Made by a program: the position numbers and the translations under genes. From NCBI GenBank assembly GCA_005880605.1, contig VBIS01000164.1, forward strand, positions 1 to 25,921: 25,921 nt of DNA, read 5' to 3'. Positions 1-6,688 of the stretch are shown piece by piece (the first letter of the stretch is position 1; the number at the start of each line of letters is the position of its first letter). A model generated the notes under the pieces. That model was given only the letters and a program-made list of their open reading frames with translations, was not told the DNA's origin and did not search any database. The stretch is from Chloroflexota bacterium (GTDB taxonomy: Bacteria > Chloroflexota > Dormibacteria > CF-121).

Positions 1-113
1 TTACGGTCGAGCATCAACGAGCCGAGCACCGACGCTTCCGCTTCGAGGTTGTGGGGCGGCACGCGGCCGCCGGCCGCCGGCGGGGCCGGCGAACGTCTCA
101 GGTCAACCGTCAA
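1..113 (-). CDS. dnaB: Replicative DNA helicase DnaB, N-terminal fragment (cut by window edge)
   Basis: The hexameric replicative helicase unwinds DNA at the fork. Only the first 37 or so codons are present; the gene runs off position 1. Reading the minus strand gives the DnaB N-terminal signature VPPHNLEAEASVLGSLMLDR, the start of the primase-interacting N-terminal domain. The frame is open upstream to a TTG at 113-111 that overlaps the rplI TGA in the four bases TTGA, so translation is probably coupled to rplI. A GTG at 62 begins exactly at the conserved VPPHN motif and would leave no N-terminal tail, so the TTG start is preferred. The rplI-dnaB order is a widespread bacterial arrangement and supports the call. 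The start codon choice is inferred; the identity rests on the motif. Confidence 0.85.
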   Translation of the reverse strand, partial: MTVDLRRSPAPPAAGGRVPPHNLEAEASVLGSLMLDR

Positions 114-556
114 GCCGAGGCGACCATCAACGGAATGCGGGCCGTGACCTCACGGTGCAGCTTGACGTGCGCGCTGCCCGGCCCCATCGCCGTGACCTTT
201 TGCTCGAACTCGATCTTGCGCCGGTCGATGGTGATCCCATGTTGCTGCTTGAGTGCCGACGCGACGTCCGCATTCGTTACCGCGCCGAACAACTTGCCGT
301 CCTTCCCGGTTCGGAGCTTCAACACGACCTGCGCGGCCTCGAGCCGCACCGCCAATGCCCGGGCATCGGCCAACTCGCGCTCCTCGCGCTTGGTCTCGGT
401 GGCCTTCTGGCGATCCACCTGATCCTGCGCGCCGCGGGTCGCCTGCTGGGCGAGCTTTTGCGGCAGCAGGAAGTTGCGGGCATAGCCGTCGGCGACGTCT
501 CTCGTCTCGCCGGCTTTCCCGGTGCCTTTCACGTCCTGGATTAAGACAACCTTCAT
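110..556 (-). CDS. rplI: 50S ribosomal protein L9
   Basis: L9 is a two-domain protein of the large ribosomal subunit that binds 23S rRNA near the L1 stalk. The 148-residue length is typical. The N-terminal domain is clear: MKVVLIQDVKGTGKAGE, then DGYARNFLLPQKLA at about residues 23-36. A charged connecting helix spans about 40-75. The C-terminal domain holds KLFGAVTNADVASAL at about 88-102. The start is fixed by a GGAGGA Shine-Dalgarno seven bases before the ATG. That ATG overlaps the TGA of the upstream DUF1232-like gene (ATGA), and its own TGA overlaps the dnaB start. The usual upstream partners rpsF, ssb and rpsR are absent here; an ssb lies about 15 kb away in the window. Confidence 0.97.
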   Translation of the reverse strand: MKVVLIQDVKGTGKAGETRDVADGYARNFLLPQKLAQQATRGAQDQVDRQKATETKREERELADARALAVRLEAAQVVLKLRTGKDGKLFGAVTNADVASALKQQHGITIDRRKIEFEQKVTAMGPGSAHVKLHREVTARIPLMVASA

Positions 557-954
557 ATCGTGTTCCTCCGCGCGCGGGCGACGACCAGACGTCCACGCCC
601 CCGCAAATCATTCAGTCTCGCCTGCAACCCCTGGCGGCCGTTGCGCAGGTCCTGGTCGAAAACGCTTGTCCCCAGCGAGATCTGTTCCTGGTGTTCGGCC
701 ACCACGTCTTTGGGTGCCTTCTCCACGAACACCCGAATCGCCAGCACCGTGAGGGCGACCGCATCCATCTCGCCGAAGATCGGCAACCGCAGCGGCACGT
801 CGACCACCGGGTTGAGGATCAAGGCCATAGCCGCCGCCAGCGCGATCTTGTTTCGCTGCGGGACGCGCGGGTCGCGGTACAGGCAATAGGTGAGCTTGCC
901 GTAGCGCGGGAGTTCCCGCGCGATTCGCCGGAGCAGCCGAAGACTGAGCAGCAT
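553..954 (-). CDS. DUF1232 (YkvA-like) membrane protein
   Basis: This 133-residue protein has an amphipathic, Arg/Leu-rich N-terminus, then one or two hydrophobic segments (about residues 38-55 and 63-77). The centre resembles the DUF1232 core: a hydrophobic helix, NPVVDVPLRLPIFGEMDAVA in the place where the family has a P-x-D-x-x-P turn, then an LAIRVFVEKAPKDVVAEH tail typical of the domain. The function of DUF1232 proteins is not established. The C-terminal 30 residues are basic and look disordered. It is translationally coupled to rplI through ATGA at 553-556, so it probably shares that transcript. A short AGGGGA lies just before the ATG. The family call is by motif resemblance only. Confidence 0.6.
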   Translation of the reverse strand: MLLSLRLLRRIARELPRYGKLTYCLYRDPRVPQRNKIALAAAMALILNPVVDVPLRLPIFGEMDAVALTVLAIRVFVEKAPKDVVAEHQEQISLGTSVFDQDLRNGRQGLQARLNDLRGRGRLVVARARRNTI

Positions 955-1039
955 GCGTCCCCTATATCCGCGAGCCTTTGGGCGCGTCGAGCCTGCTCCG
1001 ACGCGTCCGTGGCGACGCAGAGTTTAGCAGAGCATCAGG

Positions 1040-2149
1040 CTAACGAAGCGTTGTGACAGCTGTCTGTCGCGATATCCCCAGGAGCCGGAATATAGGGCCT
1101 GTGGAAAGACCCTGAACAACCAGCGAGAGGAAGACGAAACCGAACGCCAGGGCCAGGATTTCGTCATGCCCCGGCAGCGTCGCGGGCAGGGCCAGCGCGA
1201 GCGCGAGCGAGAGGGCGCCCCGCAGTCCGGCCCACACCAGGGCGGCGCGCCACGACCAGGGCCAGAGATCGCTCCTGGTCAGCGTGACTCCGGTCACCAT
1301 CAGCGCCCGGGCCAGCATCACCACCGCCACCAGCAGCAGCAAGCGGCCGCCGACCCGCACCACCTGGTCGAGATGGACCTGCAGGCCAACCAGCAGGAAG
1401 ACGACACTCGACATGGCAAAACCGAGCTGACGCCAGAACCGATGAACTTGATGGTGGGTCGAGGGTTGGTAGGCGCTGCCCAGGATCAGTGAGAGCGCGA
1501 TCACGGCGAGCAAACCGCTTACGCCGACTCGGTCGGCCAGCAGGTACGACGCGTAGGCAGCCACGACCGTGACCGCGATCTGCACCGGCTTGGGCACGCT
1601 CGCGAGAAACCGGCGCGTCACCAGTCCGAAGCCGGCGCCGACCGCCAGGCCGCCGATCGTCAGGAACAGGAAAAGGCCGATAACATCGGGCGCGGCGAGC
1701 ACGCGGCGCTGAACCACGGCGAGCGCGACGACGAAGAGCACCACGGCGACGCCGTCATTGACCAGGCTCTCGCCTTCGAGGGCGACGCGAAGCCGCTCGG
1801 GCGTATGCAGGCGGCGCAGCGCGGCGAAGACCGAAACCGGGTCGGTCGCGGCGAGGATGGCCGCCAGCAGCAGCGCCGCGTCCGAGGGAAAGCCGGCCGC
1901 ACGAAGGAGAAGGAAGACGAGGGCGGCCGCCAGCAGGGCACCGCCGACTCCGAGCAACAAGATCCAGGGCAGCTCGCGCCGCACCGCCGCGACCCGCAGC
2001 GAGAAACCGGCATCAAACAGGAGCGGTGGCAGGAAGACGGCCAGCACCAGCGTCGAGCTCACCGTGAAGGCCGGCACCAGGCGCGCGGTCGCGAGCAGCG
2101 CGCCGGCCAGCAGCAACAAGAACGGCCATGGCCAGCGCCGCATCGCCAT
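1040..2149 (-). CDS. CPA1-type cation/proton antiporter (Na+/H+ exchanger family)
   Basis: A polytopic inner-membrane protein (369 residues) that should exchange Na+ or K+ for protons. The family's core motifs are present: FLPPLLFDAGF near residue 40, ATDPVSVFAALRRLHTP near 100-115, EGESLVNDGVAVVLF near 122-136, and WAGLRGALSLALALALP near 308. The ATDP and ND residues mark the ion-binding site in CPA1 proteins. I chose the ATG at 2149, which shares one base with the CCA-enzyme stop (TGATG); the frame continues upstream to 2266, but that part is charged, non-hydrophobic and lies inside the cca gene. With this start the N-terminus is about one helix shorter than usual, and there is no long cytosolic C-terminal domain. 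Last gene of the probable operon. Confidence 0.85.
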   Translation of the reverse strand: MAMRRWPWPFLLLLAGALLATARLVPAFTVSSTLVLAVFLPPLLFDAGFSLRVAAVRRELPWILLLGVGGALLAAALVFLLLRAAGFPSDAALLLAAILAATDPVSVFAALRRLHTPERLRVALEGESLVNDGVAVVLFVVALAVVQRRVLAAPDVIGLFLFLTIGGLAVGAGFGLVTRRFLASVPKPVQIAVTVVAAYASYLLADRVGVSGLLAVIALSLILGSAYQPSTHHQVHRFWRQLGFAMSSVVFLLVGLQVHLDQVVRVGGRLLLLVAVVMLARALMVTGVTLTRSDLWPWSWRAALVWAGLRGALSLALALALPATLPGHDEILALAFGFVFLSLVVQGLSTGPIFRLLGISRQTAVTTLR

Positions 2150-3543
2150 CACGCCGAAAGCAGCTCGGGGTGTGCCTCCAGGTAATCCCAGGCGGCCTGC
2201 GGATCGGATGGAAGCGCGCCATCGACGATCGCCTCTTCCAGCGCCGACTTGACCCGCTTGATCCACGGGCCAGGCGGCCGCCCAAAGCGTTTCATCAACT
2301 CCTCACCGGTGAGCGGCGAACGGATGGCGGCGATCGCGTCGGCATCAAGTCGGCGGATCCGTGCCTCGAGGTCGTCGATCTTCTGCACATCCGGGTAATG
2401 ACTGGCGCGCATGTCGGCGCGCGCCAGCGCCAGCAACCGGTCGAGTTGCTCACCCGCATCGCGGACCAGGCGGCGCACCGCCTTGTCCTCCCAACCCTGC
2501 GGGTCGTACTGGATGGGGCGCATGTGCAGGCGAACCAGCGTCGTCACCGCGTCGACCAGCTCGCCCGGGTAGCGCAGGTGGCGCAGAGCCGCGCCGGCCA
2601 TGACGGCGCCGACCTCCTGGTGACCAATAAAGGTCGGCTTCCCCTCGCGCAGCTCGTGGACCGCGGGCTTCCCGACGTCGTGCAGCAACGCCGCCAACCG
2701 CGTGGTCAGGTCCGTCGGGGCGAGCGTCGCCGCCAGCAGGGCATGGCCGAACACATCGTGGCTGTGCCATCCGCCCTGTTGCATGCCCTTGCCCGCCTCG
2801 AGCTGGGGCACGATGCGGACCAAAAGGCGGGTGGCATCGAGCAACTCCAGTCCACGCCCCACCTGCGCCGCCACCAGCAGCTTGGAGAATTCGTCGCGGA
2901 TCCGCTCCATCGAAACCGTCGGCGGTTGCAGCCGGCCCGATTGCTCCCGGATGGCGGCCTCGACCGAGGGATCGAGGGTGAAATCGAGCGTGGCGGCAAA
3001 GCGGATGGCGCGCAGCATCCGCAACGGGTCTTCATCGAAGGTGGACTTTGGTTCGAGGGGCGTCGCGATCCGCCGTGACTCCAGGTCGGCAAGCCCACGC
3101 CCGGTCAGGTCGAGCACACTGCCATCCCAATCCATGAGCAGCGTGTTGACGGTGAAGTCGCGGCGCATAACGTCGTCTTTGAGCGTGCCCGGACTTACCT
3201 GCGGCTTGCGGCTCGATGGATCATAGGTCTCGACGCGGCTGGAGACGAATTCCAGGGCGCGGTGATCGAAGTCGAGATGGGCGGTCCCGAATCGCTCGAA
3301 GACCACCGGCGGGTGGAGCTTCATCGCGGTGGCGACATCGGTCGCCATCTGGATCGCCCCCTTCCCTTCCACCAGGATGTCGACTTCGCGAATCTGCTTT
3401 TCTCGGTCTCCTCCGAGCAAGCGGTCGCGCACGTAGCCGCCGACCACGAGCGCGCGCATTCCGCGCTTGCGGGCCTCCTCCTGCACGGCGGCGAATGCCG
3501 GCTCCCATCCCGGGAGGGCCGGCGGATCAAGCCGGACGGGCAT
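2149..3543 (-). CDS. cca: CCA tRNA nucleotidyltransferase / HD-domain class II nucleotidyltransferase
   Basis: Adds or repairs the 3' CCA end of tRNAs using CTP and ATP. With the ATG at 3543 it has 464 residues. The nucleotidyltransferase head shows GGYVRDRLLGG (35-45), then a metal-site strand REVDILV where the family normally has DxD; here the first acid is Glu53. RRDFTVN (127-133) and DPLRMLRAIRFAA follow. An HD domain with HDVFGHALLAA and LLHDVGKP sits in the second half, as in many bacterial CCA enzymes. A TTG start at 3579 is possible but adds 12 residues inside the ROK gene; neither start has a good ribosome-binding site. It overlaps the ROK kinase end by 17 bases and the antiporter start by one. 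A poly(A) polymerase-type paralogue cannot be fully excluded. Confidence 0.88.
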   Translation of the reverse strand: MPVRLDPPALPGWEPAFAAVQEEARKRGMRALVVGGYVRDRLLGGDREKQIREVDILVEGKGAIQMATDVATAMKLHPPVVFERFGTAHLDFDHRALEFVSSRVETYDPSSRKPQVSPGTLKDDVMRRDFTVNTLLMDWDGSVLDLTGRGLADLESRRIATPLEPKSTFDEDPLRMLRAIRFAATLDFTLDPSVEAAIREQSGRLQPPTVSMERIRDEFSKLLVAAQVGRGLELLDATRLLVRIVPQLEAGKGMQQGGWHSHDVFGHALLAATLAPTDLTTRLAALLHDVGKPAVHELREGKPTFIGHQEVGAVMAGAALRHLRYPGELVDAVTTLVRLHMRPIQYDPQGWEDKAVRRLVRDAGEQLDRLLALARADMRASHYPDVQKIDDLEARIRRLDADAIAAIRSPLTGEELMKRFGRPPGPWIKRVKSALEEAIVDGALPSDPQAAWDYLEAHPELLSA

Positions 3544-4486
3544 GCCCGGCGCGGAGCCGCGCGAACTCAACCGCTCCAATCAGTCCGACGTCGTCGCCCA
3601 ACGCGGGCCGCACGATTCGAAGACCCCGCCGTGCGGCCTTCCACGAGGACGCCAGCATGGAGCGCCGCATCGGTGTCAGGAGGGGCGCACCAGCTTTGAG
3701 GACGCTGCCGCCCAGCACGATCAGCTGGGGGTTGAAAAGGTTGACCAGCGTGCCCATCGCGATGCCAAGGTAGGCGCCGGCGGTCTCCAGGATGCTGATC
3801 GCCAGCTGATCGCCGGCGCGAGCGGCTCGCACGACATCCTCGGCCGACGGCGAGTCCAGGCGGTGGAGCGCGCTTTCTGGGGTCTTCGCGCCCAGCTCGC
3901 GCGCCGCGCGTGCGATGCCCGTGCCGCTGGCGAGCACTTCGACACAACCGCGATTGCCGCAGGTGCAGAGCGGCCCGTCCTTCTGGACGACGATGTGGCC
4001 GATCTCCCCCGCACTTCCATGGGCCCCCGCGTAAAGCTCGCCTCCAATCAGCAGCCCGGCGCCGATGCCGGTGGAGACGGTGACGTAGATCAGCTCGCTG
4101 GCGCCGCGGCCGGCCCCGCGCCGGTGCTCGCCGAGGGCGGCCAGGTGCGCGTCGTGATGGAGGTAGCTCCGGATCCCGGTCCCGCGGGTGAGGATCCGGT
4201 TGAGCGGCACGTTGCGGAATCCCGGCAGGTTGGCGGGGCTGATGACGAGCCCGGCCGAGGGGTCGACCGGGCCAGGCAGGCCGATTCCGAGTGCCCGCAC
4301 CCGGCTGGCGGGTGTGCCGTCTTCCGCCAGCGCGTCCGCGACCGCCGCCACGATCCGGCCGATGACGTGCTGCCGTCCGCGTGCCGCCTCGGTCGGACGG
4401 CGCACGACCGTGCGCAGACGACCGCGGTCGTCCGCGATAGCCACGCGCAACTGGGTGCCGCCGAGATCAATGCCGACCAGGGCCAT
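3527..4486 (-). CDS. ROK-family sugar kinase (glucokinase-like)
   Basis: Cytosolic kinase that phosphorylates glucose or a related hexose with ATP; no DNA-binding helix-turn-helix is present, so it is a ROK kinase rather than a ROK repressor. At 319 residues it has family length. Visible motifs are the phosphate-binding IDLGGTQLR (6-14), the zinc motif CTCGNRGCVE (C174, C176, C181) with EIGH (161-164), and LGGSVL near the C-terminus. The catalytic aspartate is D112 in HHDAHLAALGE; the family usually has Asn before this Asp, here it is His. The ATG at 4486 follows the MFS stop by 26 bases with no clear Shine-Dalgarno. Substrate cannot be told from sequence; it may also act on N-acetylmannosamine, allose or fructose. 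Confidence 0.9.
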   Translation of the reverse strand: MALVGIDLGGTQLRVAIADDRGRLRTVVRRPTEAARGRQHVIGRIVAAVADALAEDGTPASRVRALGIGLPGPVDPSAGLVISPANLPGFRNVPLNRILTRGTGIRSYLHHDAHLAALGEHRRGAGRGASELIYVTVSTGIGAGLLIGGELYAGAHGSAGEIGHIVVQKDGPLCTCGNRGCVEVLASGTGIARAARELGAKTPESALHRLDSPSAEDVVRAARAGDQLAISILETAGAYLGIAMGTLVNLFNPQLIVLGGSVLKAGAPLLTPMRRSMLASSWKAARRGLRIVRPALGDDVGLIGAVEFARLRAGHARPA

Positions 4487-4512
4487 TGGTATCGCGGCTC
4501 AGAATAGACCCG

Positions 4513-6036
4513 CTATTGCCAGCGAGGTCGAGCCAGCGGCCGCAGGGTCGCCGCGGCAACCGCCGCGCCGACCAGCAGCGCGATTGCGGTGACGCGGAAG
4601 ATCAGATGGTATTCGTCGAAGATCGCCTGCTTGACCTTGAGCGTGTACAAGGCGAACTGTGTCGCGAAGTCTAGATTGAGACCAGGCAATGGCGGCAGGA
4701 GATGCGCGGTGGCGCGATGGAATTCCCAGAGGCCAAATCCCGCCACCAGCGAGAAGCCGACCAGCATCCCGACCAATCGCATGACGATCAGGAACGACGC
4801 CCCCGCGCCCCGCTCCGCCTCCCCCACGGCATCCAGCAACGCCGCGCTGACCGGCGCAATTTCCATGCCAAGCCCCAGCCCGGTGAGAAACAGCTCGCCG
4901 TCTGCCAGCGTCAGGGGTCCGATGAGGTGCGGTTTGAGTGACCCCTCGTTCCAACCCGACAGCATGAGGAATCCGATGGCCGCAAGGACCAGACCGAGCG
5001 CCGCCACGACTCGGTAGCTTCGCAGCCGGTACGCAAGCCAGCCGCCCAGCAGCGCGCCGACGGGGATTCCCAGCATCAGCCGCACCAGCAGCAACGCCGA
5101 CCCGCTGGCATTCATGGAGAAGACGGCGTTGGCGAGGACCGGGATGTAGACGAGACCGACCATCAGTCCGGCGCCCGCGATCGCATTGGTGAGCGCCGAG
5201 CCACTGAAAGACGAATCGCGGAAGCGGCGGACGTTGATCAACGGATGCGACGTGCGGCGCTCATACCAGATGAACAGGGCAAAACACAAGACCGACAGTG
5301 GCGCCTGCCAGATGAAGCCCGCACCCACCGGACTTTGCTCGGGATTGGCGGCGTACAGCGCCAGCGTCAAGAGCGCCAGTCCGGCGGTGGCCAGCAACGC
5401 CCCGACCCAGTCGAGGCTGGTCGGGCGGCGCTCCTCACGGCGGGAGCGAACCTCAGGCCAGAGCGCCCAAATGATCACGGCGGCAGCCGGGATGTTGAGC
5501 CAGAAGATCCAGGTCCAGCCGAAGGATGATGCGGTGACCAGGCCACCCCACAGCGGGCCGAGAACGCTGCCGATCTCCTGGAGGGCGCTGACCGCACCCA
5601 GCACGGGGCTCCGGTCGCCGGCCGGGTAGAGGTCGGCGGCCAGGGCGAGGACGGCCGGCACGAGCGCGCCGCCGCCGGCGCCCTGCAGCAGGCGGCCGGT
5701 GACCAGCTGCGAAAGGGACGGGGCGCTCGCCGTCAAGAATGAGCCGAAGGCGAAGAGGGTAAGGCACGCGGCAAAGACGCGGATGCGCCCGAAGCGGTCG
5801 CTCAGGCCGCCCGCAATCGGCATCACCGCGAGGTAGCCGAGCAGGAAGCCGGTGATGATGGGCGTCGCCTGTTCGGGCCGGTTGACCGCAATGTGCACCG
5901 AGGTCAGCATCGGCAGCAGGGCGGTGACGACGACGTAGGCATCGAGAGAAGCGAGGAACAGCCCGGCTCCCGTCAGCGCCAGCAGCGCCGGGCGGTTAAC
6001 CGAGCGGAGGCGGGCTGACCGAAACGGGGTGATCAT
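4513..6036 (-). CDS. P55 (Rv1410c)-like MFS exporter, DHA2 type with about 14 TM helices
   Basis: Inner-membrane proton-driven exporter of 507 residues from the ATG at 6036. It resembles mycobacterial P55, which works with lipoprotein LprG in moving triacylglycerides and related lipids outward and affects drug tolerance. Shared features are LASLDAYVVVT (28-38, motif D-like with Asp32), a LLGYLAVMPIAGGLSDRFGR stretch (65-84, motif A), ADLYPAGDRSPVLG, QEIGSVLGPLWGG, and a C-terminal LGLGMEIAPVSAALLDAVGE segment. Length matches P55. The upstream neighbour is the LprG-like lipoprotein, the same gene pair as in mycobacteria, which strongly supports the assignment. The start overlaps the lipoprotein end by 41 bases; an ATG at 6078 is an alternative with a basic extra 14 residues. 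A general drug exporter is the fallback reading. Confidence 0.85.
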   Translation of the reverse strand: MITPFRSARLRSVNRPALLALTGAGLFLASLDAYVVVTALLPMLTSVHIAVNRPEQATPIITGFLLGYLAVMPIAGGLSDRFGRIRVFAACLTLFAFGSFLTASAPSLSQLVTGRLLQGAGGGALVPAVLALAADLYPAGDRSPVLGAVSALQEIGSVLGPLWGGLVTASSFGWTWIFWLNIPAAAVIIWALWPEVRSRREERRPTSLDWVGALLATAGLALLTLALYAANPEQSPVGAGFIWQAPLSVLCFALFIWYERRTSHPLINVRRFRDSSFSGSALTNAIAGAGLMVGLVYIPVLANAVFSMNASGSALLLVRLMLGIPVGALLGGWLAYRLRSYRVVAALGLVLAAIGFLMLSGWNEGSLKPHLIGPLTLADGELFLTGLGLGMEIAPVSAALLDAVGEAERGAGASFLIVMRLVGMLVGFSLVAGFGLWEFHRATAHLLPPLPGLNLDFATQFALYTLKVKQAIFDEYHLIFRVTAIALLVGAAVAAATLRPLARPRWQ

Positions 6037-6688
6037 GGTTGGAGAAATCGAAGACGATGGTCGCCGCCTGTGACGCATCGAAGAGATTACCGGTCACGCG
6101 CGCGCGCCAGAGGTTGTTGCTCGGAGTCTCGATCCAATAGGTGGCGTGGTAGGTCCCCTGCTCGCGGATCAGCGGCAGCAACTGGTGCATCCGAGGCCCC
6201 TGGAGCGTGCCCTCAACGGGAAAAGCGTCATGCCCATTCACCTTTTCGCTATTTCCGCGACTCGGGGACGTGGTATCCCGCATGGCGGCGAACAACCCAG
6301 CCTGTTGATCGAAGAGCAGCCGCGCGTCGAAGAACTGGGCGACTTGCGCGGCCGTCAGCTGCTGCCAGCCGCCGGTAAATGATTTCAAATAGATCTTGTC
6401 GGCGTTGAAGATCACCTCGACCTCGAGGAGAACGGCGCCCTCTTTGAGGATCACCTTGGCGTGTAGGTCGGGCGGGTGGGCATCACCCTGAGCGCTTTGC
6501 ACCGGCTCGCCGGGACCGGTGAAACCATTGATCTGCATTTGAAAGTGAAAGCCTTTGAGCTGCAGCATGCGCTGACTCGACTGCTTGAGCAACGTCGCGC
6601 CGTCTGGAGGCTGCGGCCCGCAGGCCGAGATCGTCATCGCGAGCGCCAGACCGGCAGCCAGGACACGAGGCGGCGAACCCGGGCGCAT
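5996..6688 (-). CDS. LppX/LprAFG-family lipoprotein (LprG-like)
   Basis: A secreted, lipid-anchored protein of 230 residues. A signal peptide with hydrophobic core VLAAGLALAMT is followed by the lipobox ISAC, making Cys23 the lipidated residue. The mature part has the LppX_LprAFG pattern: an early helix with LLKQSSQRMLQLKGFHFQM, alternating beta strands, KIYLKSFTGGWQQL, and a final VTGNLFDASQAATIVFDFSN strand pair. Family members have a hydrophobic cavity that carries lipids. The start is set by a GAGGAG Shine-Dalgarno and the TGATG junction with selB at 6688; upstream extension would lie inside selB. The next gene is a P55-like MFS transporter, repeating the mycobacterial lprG-P55 operon. 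Lipid cargo is inferred from family knowledge, not from this sequence. Confidence 0.88.
   Translation of the reverse strand: MRPGSPPRVLAAGLALAMTISACGPQPPDGATLLKQSSQRMLQLKGFHFQMQINGFTGPGEPVQSAQGDAHPPDLHAKVILKEGAVLLEVEVIFNADKIYLKSFTGGWQQLTAAQVAQFFDARLLFDQQAGLFAAMRDTTSPSRGNSEKVNGHDAFPVEGTLQGPRMHQLLPLIREQGTYHATYWIETPSNNLWRARVTGNLFDASQAATIVFDFSNHDHPVSVSPPPLG

Noticed and set aside
955..1039. Terminator after the antiporter gene
   Set aside because: Only a weak GCGTC/GACGC stem without a T-tract; not supported.
2128..3078. Plus-strand ORF (316 codons) opposite cca
   Set aside because: Antisense shadow of the CCA enzyme, His/Arg/Gln-rich with no domain.
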